A DNA stretch of 64,000 bases from Chitinispirillum alkaliphilum (GCA_001045525.1 LDWW01000006.1:1-64000); one strand, 5' to 3'; shown: positions 1 to 9,344, counted from the first letter of the stretch. The notes: generated from the letters alone by a model not told the origin. Made by a program: numbers and translations.

Positions 1-51
1 TCCCGATTCGGAAATCGGGATGCTCAGTGCGAGCGGGAGCTCAGGACAGGC
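1..51. repeat. REP-like extragenic repeat with nested hairpin
   Basis: The unit begins with a TCCCGATT/AATCGGGA hairpin, then GCTCAGTGCGAGCGG, then GAGCTCAGGACAGGC. This resembles the widespread CTTCGACT...GCTCAGGACAGGC extragenic palindromes seen in many bacterial genomes. The left end is cut by the window. Confidence 0.6.
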
Positions 52-400
52 TGTGTGAGCGGAAGTGAGAGAAAAACCGGAATCAAGGTCTCAAAGTCCC
101 CTTCAGGGGATTTAGGGGCTTCTCAAACGGCAATACAAATACCGCCCCGGGTAAGACCTCAGCGGGATCTTCCGCTACCCATTCAATGCGATCGTACACT
201 TCGACTGGGAGCTCAGTGCAGGCGTCACGGGGGCACGCTTTGGTAAGCGATATTGTAGCCCTTTAGATTGAAAGTTCATGTGTAAAACCATAGTTTGTGT
301 GAAGAGTGCAAGTATAAAACACATTTGAGTTGATTAATACAAATACCGCCCGGGTAAAGTGCGGCAGGTAGGACTGCAGGTGGACAATTTCTATTATCCA

Positions 401-524
401 GTCCCCTCCAAAAAGCGAAGTCCTCGGAGCGCTATAAACGAGGGACCGAGGAGGTACGACGAGCCTGTAGGAGAACCGGTAAGTTTACAGTGAGCCTGGC
501 CGAACTGTCTTCGGCATGCGCCCA
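401..524 (+). ncRNA. Candidate structured RNA element, copy A
   Basis: The element can fold with an outer stem GTCCC (401-405) with GGGAC (442-446), an inner stem AGCG (414-417) with CGCT (430-433), a conserved single-stranded CTATAAAC, then ACCGAGGAGG. A 62-nt block at 463-524 follows, with stems CTGTA/TACAG and GCCGAA/TTCGGC. Copy B keeps the same plan with different bases in both stems, which suggests selection on RNA structure. I cannot match it to a riboswitch, ribozyme or RNase P/tmRNA/SRP consensus. The plus strand is chosen because the MFS and jet genes lie downstream; the strand is not proven. Confidence 0.45.
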
Positions 525-580
525 AATTACTCTTATTCTCTTTCTCAATCTCTTTTACTTTCAATTAAATTTTTAAGAAC

Positions 581-627
581 ACTTCGACTATCCCGATTCG
601 GAAATCGGGATGCTCAGTGCGAGCGGA
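581..627. repeat. REP-like extragenic repeat, second unit
   Basis: The unit CACTTCGACTATCCCGATT is followed by its hairpin partner and GCTCAGTGCGAGCGG. It sits directly after the pyrimidine-rich tail of RNA-like copy A, in the same relative place as the unit at 909-981 after copy B. Confidence 0.6.
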
Positions 628-706
628 ATTAAGAGAATGTAAACACAAAGTAAATACCTACACTGCAAACCGCGCAAGGGGGGACGGCTATGTGGCGCTT
701 TCTTAA

Positions 707-852
707 GTGCCAGTACCCTCAAAGGGCGGAGCGTCTTCGCGAAGCCCTATAAACTTGGCACCGAGGAGGAATCCCGATTTCAATCGGGAAGCCTGTAGGA
801 GAACCGGTAAGTTTACAGTGAGCCTGGCCGAACTGTCTTCGGCATGCGCCCA
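707..852 (+). ncRNA. Candidate structured RNA element, copy B
   Basis: This is the second copy, about 306-328 nt after the first. The outer stem is GTGCC (707-711) with GGCAC (757-761). The inner stem is GGGC (724-727) with GCCC (744-747), followed by the shared CTATAAAC and ACCGAGGAGG. A loop that is TACGACGA in copy A is replaced here by a CCCGATT/AATCGGG hairpin (about 771-789). The block 791-852 is identical over 62 nt to 463-524. The pyrimidine-rich tail that follows is also shared. The MFS start codon lies about 440 nt downstream, so cis-regulation is possible but unproven. Confidence 0.45.
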
Positions 853-908
853 GAATATTCTTAATCCCTTTCTCAATCTCTTTTACTTTAGCTTATAATT
901 TTTAAGAA

Positions 909-1010
909 CACTTCGACTATCCCGATTCACAAAATCGGGATGCTCCCTTCGACTGGGAGCTCAGGACAGGCAGTGCGAGCGGAAAGTGAGAGAAAAACCG
1001 AACTCAAGGT
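909..1010. repeat. REP-like extragenic repeat, third unit (compound)
   Basis: CTTCGACTATCCCGATT with a hairpin is followed by a second partial unit CTTCGACTGGGAGCTCAGG and then AGTGCGAGCGG. The flank 977-1010 (GAGCGGAAAGTGAGAG onward) repeats the sequence at 55-90, so the region has grown by duplication of more than one module. Confidence 0.55.
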
Positions 1011-1290
1011 TCCTTAAGAGTTGTTCTGTGGTATTAAATCTTTCGAGGAGAAAATTTCCTGAATATTGCTTTGCAGCACACGTAGTAGGGGTTAAAACCG
1101 AGCTTACCGTAACAACTTTATTGAAGAGTGATGCAAGGGATTTGAGCTTTGTCAGTAGCGCACATTCAGCTATAATGAAAAAGATCGGAATATATTCACA
1201 AGATTGGCTACAGATTTGCCTTGGATGAAACTTTCTCTTATTTTAGCACAACGTGTTTGACCGTATTTATCAGATTCAAAGAAAAAAAGA

Positions 1291-2688
1291 ATGGAAATAA
1301 CTACTACAAAGACTCCAAAGATCAATAACGGTGTGGCAGCACTTCTTATAAGCGTTGCAATCCTTGTACTCGGCAACAATCTTCAGGGGACTCTACTTGG
1401 AATCAGGGCAGGAGTAGAGGGGATCAGCAAATTTAATATTGGTTTAATGATGTCCTCATATTACGTTGGGTTCATATTGGGCTCAGTAACACTGGCAAAG
1501 CTTTTGGTTCTTGTAGGACATATCCGCACATATGCAGCGCTGGCATCATTTGCCTCAGCTTTAACCCTTTCCTATATACTATTAATAAGTCCTTCATTCT
1601 GGATTGTTTTAAGATTTCTTCAGGGGTTCTCCTATGCGGGGATGATTCTGGTGATTGAGAGCTGGCTTAACGGGTGTGCAGAGAAGAAGAACAGGGGTAG
1701 TCTTCTTGCAAAATATGGTCTGGTGTTCTGGGGTTGCTCTGCGATAAGCCAGACGTTCCTCAATTTGGCCGCACCCGAGAGTTTTATTCTTTTCTGTTTC
1801 ATTTCGATAATGGTATCACTTGCGCTCGTTCCCGTAACAGTTGCTCCGTCCCGGGCTCCCTTAGCGTTATCTTCCAACAGATATAAGCTCAGAAAATTAC
1901 TGAAGGTATCTCCTGTGGGGATGTTTGCGGTGTTTGTAAGTGGTTTGTGTATGGGTAGTGTGTGGGGTATGGCTCCGGTTTTTGGACAGAGAATTGAGCT
2001 GAGTACCTCGGGTATATCTTTTTTCATGTTTTCATTGATGGCGGGTACGCTGATATCTCAGTGGCCGCTTGGGAAAATTTCCGATAAAACTGACAGGAGA
2101 TTAGTAATAGTCATAACAAGTTTTATCGCCGGTTCAGTAAGTATCTTTTTATCAGTTCAGAACAATCCCTCCGTGCCTCTGCTTCTGACACTGGCATTGA
2201 TTTATGGTGCATTGGCCTTCCCGTTATACTCCATAGCCGTGGCTCATGTAAACGACTGTATTCATCAGGAGGAAAATATAGGTGTAGCAGGAACTTTGAT
2301 TCTGCTGCAGGGAATAGGTTCCGCCATAGGCCCTATGGCCTCGGGAGCCTTAATGGAAATCACCGGCCCAGGGGGGATGTTTATGTTTGTAGGATCATCT
2401 CTGGTTGCACTTGCGGTGTTTGGAATTTTGGTTATTCCTCAGAGAAAAGCTATCTCACATAAGTTGAAGCAAAACTTCATGGCAGTTCCCAGAACATCAT
2501 ATGTATTCCTGTATCAGCAAACACGCCGTAAGGGAGAAAAAAGGTTAAAAAAGTGGAACGCCAAACAACATCAGGCAGATAATTGTATCGATCTTAACCT
2601 GTCGGGTTGTAAGTATTTAGCGGTAAATATTTGTATTCAGAAACTGGCAAAAAAGGGTAAAATATGCTATTTTACTCTTTTTGAATAG
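1291..2688 (+). CDS. MFS transporter, YcaD-like
   Basis: The product is a 465-residue inner-membrane transporter of the major facilitator superfamily with about 12 hydrophobic segments. The region around residues 100-135 (RFLQGFSYAGMILVIESWLN) is typical of the YcaD-like branch. The substrate is unknown. The conserved PRTS motif that usually lies near the C terminus is present, but about 55 further residues follow that are Lys/Cys-rich and look unlike a normal tail. A frameshift just after PRTS is possible: another frame would end after roughly ten residues near 2530. The ribosome site upstream of the ATG is weak. The candidate RNA elements lie upstream. Confidence 0.8.
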   Translation: MEITTTKTPKINNGVAALLISVAILVLGNNLQGTLLGIRAGVEGISKFNIGLMMSSYYVGFILGSVTLAKLLVLVGHIRTYAALASFASALTLSYILLISPSFWIVLRFLQGFSYAGMILVIESWLNGCAEKKNRGSLLAKYGLVFWGCSAISQTFLNLAAPESFILFCFISIMVSLALVPVTVAPSRAPLALSSNRYKLRKLLKVSPVGMFAVFVSGLCMGSVWGMAPVFGQRIELSTSGISFFMFSLMAGTLISQWPLGKISDKTDRRLVIVITSFIAGSVSIFLSVQNNPSVPLLLTLALIYGALAFPLYSIAVAHVNDCIHQEENIGVAGTLILLQGIGSAIGPMASGALMEITGPGGMFMFVGSSLVALAVFGILVIPQRKAISHKLKQNFMAVPRTSYVFLYQQTRRKGEKRLKKWNAKQHQADNCIDLNLSGCKYLAVNICIQKLAKKGKICYFTLFE

Positions 2689-2713
2689 CAATCTCTCTAT
2701 TTCGGGTCTCCTC

Positions 2714-4162
2714 ATGAGCTTATCCTACAATGATATTCTTCAGCTCTTTAAGTTTCACTCCGGGTGGAAACTTCTTCGTGCAGACAGCGCACCGCTAATA
2801 ATCTCCTTTTTAAACAAGGCGTTTATCGAACCGAATCTGCGTTCAATCAGTCGCTCAAACCTGATCTCAAAGCTGGAGGATACGCTCTATGAGCTTCGCC
2901 AAAGCGAAAACGAGGAGTGCTATCCCCGGAGCGCTTCCGCATACCTTGAAGATTGGGCTCACGACAGCAAGGGGTGGCTTCGCAAGTTCTATCCCGATGA
3001 TTCAGACGAGCCGCATTTTGACCTCACCCCTGCAACGGAGAAAGTAATCGGATGGCTTGAGAGTCTTTCGGGTCGAGCGTTCATAGGCACAGAATCGAGA
3101 CTTATGACTATTTTCGAGATACTCAGACAAATGGTTTTAGGCGCTGAAACCGATGTGGCGACCAGAATCGAAGCCCTTGAGGCAGAAAAAAATCAGATAG
3201 ATAAACAGATTGAAGCAATCAAAAACGGAGAGGTTCCGGTGCTTGATCAAACAGCGCTCAGGGAACGTTTCATGCAGTTCAGCACCATGTCAAATGATTT
3301 GCGAAGTGATTTCAGAGCTGTAGAAGAGAATTTCCGCAAACTGGATCTGCAGGTCAGGGAAAAGATTGCATCGTGGGAGGGCAGAAAAGGTGATCTTCTT
3401 GAAGAGATATTTGGTGAACGTGACGTGATAACCGATTCTGACCAGGGACGAAGCTTTCAGGCTTTCTGGGATTTTCTTATGTCCCCATCAAGCCAGGAGG
3501 AGTTCTCGGAGCTGCTCCAGAAAGTGTTTGCCATGGATTGTATCAGTTCATCAAAACCAGACAACCGGCTGAGGCGTATCCATTTCGACTGGCTCGAAGC
3601 GGGTGAAAAGACCCAGCGCACCGTTGCAAATCTCTCTGAACAGCTGCGCAGATATCTTGATAATCAAGCCTACCTTGAAAATAAGCGGATAATGAGTATC
3701 CTTGACAGTATCTCACAGGGAGCACTTCGTGTAAAACACAACATGCCCAGAAACTCCACATTCATGAATCTTGACAAGCTTTCACCCGACATCCATCTGA
3801 TAATGGAACGTCCGCTGTTTAAACCGAATGCAGAAATCGACCTCTCAGGGGTCATCCTTGAGGCAGAAGAGGCGGAGTTTGATTCCGGTGCACTTTTCAA
3901 CCAGATCTATGTGGACAGAGCAGAACTTGAAGCCAACATTCGCAGAGAGCTCCAAACTGTATCACAGGTTACCCTGTGCGCACTGACAGAAAAGTATCCA
4001 CTGCGAAAGGGGCTGGCAGAGCTTGTGTGCTATATATCTATTGCAAGTGCAACCCACCTGAGTGTTTTCGATGAGGAGTGTGAGGAGTCAATCCGCTGGG
4101 AAGACAGTGACGGGCGGTTCCGCAGGGCGACCCTCCCCCGTATCATTTTCAACAGGAGTTAA
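2714..4162 (+). CDS. jetA: Wadjet protein JetA (DUF3375)
   Basis: This is the kleisin-like subunit of the Wadjet SMC complex, which recognises and cleaves closed circular plasmid DNA. The protein of 482 residues starts MSLSYNDILQLFKFHSGW, as family members do, with the typical LLRADSAPLIISFL stretch after it. I chose the ATG at 2714 over a TTG at 2681 that overlaps the MFS gene. Neither has a strong ribosome site. It is the first gene of an operon in the canonical type I order A-B-C-D, and jetB begins 2 nt after its stop. Confidence 0.9.
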   Translation: MSLSYNDILQLFKFHSGWKLLRADSAPLIISFLNKAFIEPNLRSISRSNLISKLEDTLYELRQSENEECYPRSASAYLEDWAHDSKGWLRKFYPDDSDEPHFDLTPATEKVIGWLESLSGRAFIGTESRLMTIFEILRQMVLGAETDVATRIEALEAEKNQIDKQIEAIKNGEVPVLDQTALRERFMQFSTMSNDLRSDFRAVEENFRKLDLQVREKIASWEGRKGDLLEEIFGERDVITDSDQGRSFQAFWDFLMSPSSQEEFSELLQKVFAMDCISSSKPDNRLRRIHFDWLEAGEKTQRTVANLSEQLRRYLDNQAYLENKRIMSILDSISQGALRVKHNMPRNSTFMNLDKLSPDIHLIMERPLFKPNAEIDLSGVILEAEEAEFDSGALFNQIYVDRAELEANIRRELQTVSQVTLCALTEKYPLRKGLAELVCYISIASATHLSVFDEECEESIRWEDSDGRFRRATLPRIIFNRS

Positions 4163-4163
4163 T

Positions 4164-4766
4164 ATGTCCGATCAGAAAGAATCTGGAAAAGCATTTTCCA
4201 AAGTTATGATCAACCTGCTCAAAGGGGTCATGTACGCGGATGAAGACCCAAAGCTCTGGCAGCATCTTCTTAACCTTCAGGTAAGGGTAAGGGATTACGC
4301 AAGGGAGATCGGATTATCGCTTGAAATCTCAGAAGATGAGGGGTTTGCCTGGCTTAAAACCATTGAAGAGCAGGGGGAGGGAGAAGAGTTGCCACGCCTC
4401 ATTAGCCGACGCCAGCTATCCTATCCGGTCAGTCTGCTTCTTGCACTCCTGAGACGCCGCCTTGCCGAGCATGATGCCACAAGCAGTGACAACAGACTTA
4501 TCTTAAGCAAAGGTGATATTGTTGAGATGATCACAACATTCCTACCCTCAGGCTCCAATGAAGTTAAAATGGTAAACCAGGTGGAATCCCACCTCAAAAA
4601 AGTAGCGGATATGGGCTTTGTCCGTTTTCTCCGTAGCGGTAAAGATACCATTGAAGTGCGCAGGATACTGAAAGTTTTTGTTGATGCACAGTGGCTCAAT
4701 GAGTTTGACCAGCGGATAAAGGAATATCTTCTGTCTGCAGGCGGGGAGGTTAAAGAGGATGAATGA
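4164..4766 (+). CDS. jetB: Wadjet protein JetB (DUF4194)
   Basis: JetB is the KITE-type (MukE-like) winged-helix subunit of the Wadjet complex. The protein is about 200 residues and begins MSDQKESGKAFSKVMINLLK after an AGGAG ribosome site at 4153-4157. An upstream in-frame start inside jetA is not needed. The body carries the family pattern, including SLLLALLRRRLAEHD near residue 90 and a C-terminal winged-helix-like part. It overlaps jetC by 8 nt, implying translational coupling. Confidence 0.88.
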   Translation: MSDQKESGKAFSKVMINLLKGVMYADEDPKLWQHLLNLQVRVRDYAREIGLSLEISEDEGFAWLKTIEEQGEGEELPRLISRRQLSYPVSLLLALLRRRLAEHDATSSDNRLILSKGDIVEMITTFLPSGSNEVKMVNQVESHLKKVADMGFVRFLRSGKDTIEVRRILKVFVDAQWLNEFDQRIKEYLLSAGGEVKEDE

Positions 4767-7700
4767 TCAGCTTTCTTTTAGCTTTGATGACAATGATGCT
4801 CTTGCTGGATTCAGACTAAGCCGGGCTGAAGTGTATAACTGGGGAACTTTTCACCAAAAAGTGTGGACACTCTCTCTTGAGGGTAAAAACGGACTGCTTA
4901 CAGGTGATATCGGATCCGGTAAGTCAACACTGGTGGATGCGGTCACCACTCTGCTTGTTCCTTCACACCGTATTGTGTACAACAAAGCCGCAGGTGCAGA
5001 TACCAAAGAACGCTCATTGAGATCGTATGTAAACGGCTACTACAAAACAGAACGCAGTGACGGTGGTGTTGGTGCCAAACCCGTTGCACTGCGTGACCAA
5101 AACAGCTATTCGGTGATTCTTGGCGTATTTACAAACCCCGGTTATCTACAGACTGTTACTCTTGCGCAGGTGTTCTGGCAAAAGGATCCGGCGGGCCAGC
5201 CAAATCGTTTTTTTATAGTCGCTGACTGTGAACTGCAAATAACCGAACACTTTGCAAATTTTGGCTCCGACATAAAGAATCTGAAAAAGAGATTAAAGGC
5301 ATTGCCCGGGGTCGATGATGTATATGATAGTTTTCCCCCTTATGCAGCATCATTTCGCCGCCGCTTCGGAATAGAAAACGCACAGGCCATGGAGCTGTTT
5401 CATCAGACTGTATCGATGAAATCTGTGGGTAACCTTACAGATTTCGTACGTATGCACATGCTTGAGCCTTTCGATGTTGATTCGCGAATTGCAGCACTGA
5501 TCACACACTTCGATGATTTAAACCGCGCTCATAAGGCCGTGCTCAAGGCCAAATCCCAGATAAACAAGCTTAAACCAATTGTAAACGATCTCGACAAACA
5601 CCAAAAAGCATCCCACAACTGCGAAAACTACAGAGTCCTTCGTGATACCCTAAAATCCTATTTTGCCAGGCTCAAGAGCGATCTTCTCAGTAAAAGATTG
5701 AAAAAACTCTGCGATGAACATGTGAAACTAAATGGAAAAGTTGAGCAGACAAAGGATGATATCACCCGGATGCAGGGTGAACGTGATGATCTCAGGCAGG
5801 CTATAGCCGACAATGGCGGAGACCGTCTGGAGCGTCTCAGAAATGAGATAAAGGAACTTGAGATCTCCAAAGACAAAAGATTGCAGGCCTATAATCAGTA
5901 CAGTACCCTTGCAGAACAGCTTTCGTTTGAGAAGCCCTTAAACCTTGAATCTTTCCTTACCAACAGGCAGTGCATTAGTGATTCGATGGACGAAAACGAT
6001 GCACAGGAGACAATGCTTGAGAACAGCCGCCGGGAAGAGGATGTACAGATGGCACGCCTGCGGGATGAACACAGCAAAGTATCTGAGGAAGTGGAATCGC
6101 TGCGCAAAAGGCGCAGTAACATAGGTTCTCATCAGGTAAGAATCAGAGATGAACTGTGTGCGGCCCTTGATATCAGTGAGGAAGATCTGCCCTTTGCCGG
6201 TGAACTCCTGCAGGTAAGAGCAGAAGAGTGTGATTGGGAAGGATCGATAGAACGTGTGCTTCACAACTTTGCCATGTCACTGCTTGTTCCCGATCGTCTC
6301 TATAAAGATGTATCATCCTGGGTGGACTCTACACACCTTAAGGGACGTCTGGTATATTTCCGTACCATATCGAGAAAAACCAAAAGCACGGTCTCCCTTC
6401 ACCCGGACTCTTTAGTCAGAAAGCTATCCATCAAACCCGACAGTGAATTTTACAACTGGCTTGAAGATGAGCTTGCAAAGAGGTTTGATTACGTGTGCTG
6501 CTCTTCTATCGAACAGTTCCGCAAAGAGAAGATGGCTCTTACGGTATCCGGTCAGGTAAAGGGCAGTGGAAACCGTCACGAAAAAGATGACCGGTTCAGG
6601 CTTCAGGACAGGAGCCGTTATGTGCTTGGTTGGGATAACAGGGCAAAGCTAAGAGCTCTTGAGCAACAGAGGCTAAGCCTTGAGAAGGAGATTCAGGATT
6701 GTGCGGAGGGAATAAGTGAACTGCAAAGTAAGCTCAAAGAGCTAAGGATCCGTAAAGAGAATCTGGTTCGTCTAGAATCATTCACCCGTTTTGAAGAGAT
6801 AGACTGGAGACCGCTCTCAGTGCGGATCACAGAGCTTGACAAAGAGCGTCAGGAGCTTGAAGAAGCATCCGATGTGCTTAAAACCCTGATTCACAAACTT
6901 GAGCAACTCAACCAAAGACTCCGTGAACTCGAGTCAGTCCTTGACTCCTTTAAGGATGAGCGCTCTAAAAATGAAGAGAAGCAGAATAACACAAAGCAGC
7001 TTCTTGAGCAGTGCACAGAGATGATGGATAGTGGTGAGAGTCAGCAAAGAAATCAGCTTTTCGAGCAGCTCGATACTCTTCGTGAGAAGGTTTTGGGGAA
7101 GCATCAGCTGAGCGTGGAATCCTCTGACAGACGCCAGCAGGAGCTCCGAGAGTATCTTCAGGGAAGAATCGACAGTGAAGAGAAGAAGAGAAGCAACCTT
7201 TCTGAAAAGATCATACGTGCGATGCAGGATTATCGCCGTGACAATGCCGCTGAAACCACAGATATCGATGCCACAGTCGAGTCCGGCCCTGAATTCCGAA
7301 CGATGCTTTCACAACTTGAGGCAGATGATTTGCCAAAATACGAGCAACGTTTCAAGGAATTGCTCAATGAAAACACCATCAGAGAGATCGCTAATTTCCA
7401 GTCCCAGCTTAACCGCGAACGACAGGAAATACGGGAGCGCATTGAGAGGATAAATCAGTCCCTTACAGGAATAGAGTACAACAAAGGACGTTATATTGTA
7501 CTTGAAGCACAGGAGAACACCAATACCGAGGTGCGTGATTTCAGAATGGCTCTGCGTGCCTGTACCGAAGGAGGGCTCACCGGATCCCAAACAGATCAAT
7601 ACGCTGAGGACAAATTTCTCCAGGTCAAGGAGATAATCGACCGGTTTCGCGGGCGTGAAGGTTCAACCGATATGGATAAGCGCTGGACACAGAAAGTTAC

Positions 7701-8133
7701 CGACGTTCGAAACTGGTTCAGCTTCGCGGCTTCAGAGCGCTACATGGAAGACAACAGCGAGTATGAACACTACACAGATTCGGGAGGGAAATCCGGAGGA
7801 CAAAAGGAGAAGCTGGCTTATACTGTTCTTGCAGCAAGCCTTGCTTATCAGTTTGGACTGGAATGGGGAGAGATCCGCTCCAGAAGTTTTAGGTTTGTGG
7901 TGATTGATGAAGCGTTTGGGAGAGGTTCGGATGATTCAGCACGCTTTGGACTTGAGCTGTTCAAGAGACTTAACTTGCAGCTGTTGATTGTCACACCACT
8001 GCAGAAGATTCATATCATTGAGCCGTATGTGGCTTCTGTTGGATTTGTGTACAGTCCACAGGGCCGTGAATCGATGCTCCGCAATTTGACAATCGAGGAG
8101 TATGCTGCAGAGAAAGAGGCCTGTGCTCTGTGA
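4759..8133 (+). CDS. jetC: Wadjet SMC-like ATPase JetC
   Basis: This is the SMC/MukB-like motor of Wadjet, which extrudes loops on plasmid DNA. The 1124-residue protein has Walker A GDIGSGKST at residues 49-57, long coiled coils at roughly 270-460 and 640-900, a hinge-like region near 480-600, an ABC signature SGGQKEK at about 1012, and Walker B FVVIDE at about 1046-1051. All ATPase motifs are intact. Its stop overlaps the GTG start of jetD by 3 nt. Confidence 0.93.
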   Translation: MNDQLSFSFDDNDALAGFRLSRAEVYNWGTFHQKVWTLSLEGKNGLLTGDIGSGKSTLVDAVTTLLVPSHRIVYNKAAGADTKERSLRSYVNGYYKTERSDGGVGAKPVALRDQNSYSVILGVFTNPGYLQTVTLAQVFWQKDPAGQPNRFFIVADCELQITEHFANFGSDIKNLKKRLKALPGVDDVYDSFPPYAASFRRRFGIENAQAMELFHQTVSMKSVGNLTDFVRMHMLEPFDVDSRIAALITHFDDLNRAHKAVLKAKSQINKLKPIVNDLDKHQKASHNCENYRVLRDTLKSYFARLKSDLLSKRLKKLCDEHVKLNGKVEQTKDDITRMQGERDDLRQAIADNGGDRLERLRNEIKELEISKDKRLQAYNQYSTLAEQLSFEKPLNLESFLTNRQCISDSMDENDAQETMLENSRREEDVQMARLRDEHSKVSEEVESLRKRRSNIGSHQVRIRDELCAALDISEEDLPFAGELLQVRAEECDWEGSIERVLHNFAMSLLVPDRLYKDVSSWVDSTHLKGRLVYFRTISRKTKSTVSLHPDSLVRKLSIKPDSEFYNWLEDELAKRFDYVCCSSIEQFRKEKMALTVSGQVKGSGNRHEKDDRFRLQDRSRYVLGWDNRAKLRALEQQRLSLEKEIQDCAEGISELQSKLKELRIRKENLVRLESFTRFEEIDWRPLSVRITELDKERQELEEASDVLKTLIHKLEQLNQRLRELESVLDSFKDERSKNEEKQNNTKQLLEQCTEMMDSGESQQRNQLFEQLDTLREKVLGKHQLSVESSDRRQQELREYLQGRIDSEEKKRSNLSEKIIRAMQDYRRDNAAETTDIDATVESGPEFRTMLSQLEADDLPKYEQRFKELLNENTIREIANFQSQLNRERQEIRERIERINQSLTGIEYNKGRYIVLEAQENTNTEVRDFRMALRACTEGGLTGSQTDQYAEDKFLQVKEIIDRFRGREGSTDMDKRWTQKVTDVRNWFSFAASERYMEDNSEYEHYTDSGGKSGGQKEKLAYTVLAASLAYQFGLEWGEIRSRSFRFVVIDEAFGRGSDDSARFGLELFKRLNLQLLIVTPLQKIHIIEPYVASVGFVYSPQGRESMLRNLTIEEYAAEKEACAL

Positions 8134-9344
8134 GAAAGCAGACAAATCAGAAGTGGACTACACCCGGCGAGGTCAAAAAATTACTTTTAGCCAGATGGAA
8201 AAGGGGTGAGTTTCTAAGGGAAATTATCACTCCTTCACTCCCCTACCCCGTTGAAATCCCACTTAAATATCCCCGCGGACAACTTCTCGGAGAAAACTTT
8301 GGAACTGCAAGGGAGTGGGCTAAACTTTACAGTGCATATTCAGGCTCCAAACTTCCATACAGTGTAAAATGGAGTGAGATCAATTTCAGGGAGATCGGAC
8401 GGAATGAAATTCCTGTAAGTGTACAATTTGAAAGTCTGGAAAAAATCTCAGAATTTATAGACAAAAAAAAATCACTGAATCTTTTCAGGACTCTCTATGA
8501 AGAACTTATCTGCTCATTTCCAAAACTTAAACCATGGGTTTACAACAAACCTTTTATGCTTTTGGAATTTGCTCCCGTAATACACAAACTTATCATTGTC
8601 ACAGAGTGGATTGTGAATCATCCCAGACCTGCAATCTACCTTAGACAAATCTCTATTCCTCAAATTGATACTAAGTTTATAGAAAAACATAAGAGAGTTA
8701 TTGGAGAGTGGCTTGACATTCTCCTGGATTCATCTCAAATAGATGAAGGATATAGCGGAACAAGGAATTTTGAGCTGCGTTATGGGTTTTTATTCAAACA
8801 GCCACTCATTCGGTTCAGAATTCTCGATCCAGACCTTTTTATAGCAGGTCTCAGCGACATGGCTCTTCCTGCTGATCAGTTTTGCAGGTTAAGGGCAGAT
8901 TTCGAAGATGTGTTTATAACTGAAAACGATATCAACGGCCTTTGCTTCCCTTCACGAAAACGGACAATAGTGATCTTTGGCAGGGGGTATGGTTTTGATT
9001 ATCTTACAAACGCCAGCTGGTTAAAACAAAAGAGAATATGGTACTGGGGCGATATTGACACCCACGGATTTGCAATTCTTAACCAGTTCAGGGTGTTTTT
9101 CCCTCATACACAATCGTTTCTTATGGATCGTGAAACACTTTTAGCGCATAAGGATTATTGGGTTGAAGAGAAAGCTCCTGCATGTGCAAAGCTGGAGAAT
9201 CTTAGAATCCAGGAGACTGCTCTCTATGAAGATCTTGTTAAGGGCAGGTTGGGGAAAGCTGTAAGACTTGAACAGGAACTGGTTAAGTTTGAGTACTTGC
9301 TGGAAGCACTGACAAATACAGCAAAAAGCCACCAGCCACATTGA
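8130..9344 (+). CDS. jetD: Wadjet nuclease subunit JetD (DUF3322/DUF2220, Toprim)
   Basis: JetD is the Toprim-type nuclease that cuts the plasmid in the Wadjet system. The protein is 404 residues. The Toprim acidic residues appear intact: a Glu in FITENDINGL (near residue 268) and the DxD of WGDIDTHGFAI (near 308-312), with IFGRGYG between them. The start is GTG at 8130, inside the GTGA overlap with jetC. The gene ends at a strong inverted repeat (9331-9364). Confidence 0.9.
   Translation: MRKQTNQKWTTPGEVKKLLLARWKRGEFLREIITPSLPYPVEIPLKYPRGQLLGENFGTAREWAKLYSAYSGSKLPYSVKWSEINFREIGRNEIPVSVQFESLEKISEFIDKKKSLNLFRTLYEELICSFPKLKPWVYNKPFMLLEFAPVIHKLIIVTEWIVNHPRPAIYLRQISIPQIDTKFIEKHKRVIGEWLDILLDSSQIDEGYSGTRNFELRYGFLFKQPLIRFRILDPDLFIAGLSDMALPADQFCRLRADFEDVFITENDINGLCFPSRKRTIVIFGRGYGFDYLTNASWLKQKRIWYWGDIDTHGFAILNQFRVFFPHTQSFLMDRETLLAHKDYWVEEKAPACAKLENLRIQETALYEDLVKGRLGKAVRLEQELVKFEYLLEALTNTAKSHQPH

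Larger units (their letters stand above)
1..1290. other. Non-coding, repeat-rich region upstream of the MFS gene
   Basis: No reading frame here looks like a protein: the short ORFs run straight through repeats and have no recognisable domain or good ribosome site. The stretch holds REP-like units, small CCCGATT/AATCGGG hairpins, a shared block at 55-90 and 977-1010, a short word CAAATACCGCCC seen near 134 and 340, and two copies of a structured RNA-like element near 401-524 and 707-852. It may be an accessory or repeat-accumulation site. Its left end is outside the window. Confidence 0.7.

Noticed and set aside
401-852. Known riboswitch (cobalamin, TPP, FMN, SAM, glycine, c-di-GMP) or RNase P/tmRNA/SRP RNA
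   Set aside because: Conserved core sequences of these RNAs, as far as I can recall, are not present. I left the class open.
55-898. Short ORFs at 55-246 and 707-898
   Set aside because: They translate the repeats and the RNA-like element and have no protein-like features.
986-1228. 80-residue ORF upstream of the MFS gene
   Set aside because: It begins within a repeat, has no ribosome site and no recognisable domain.
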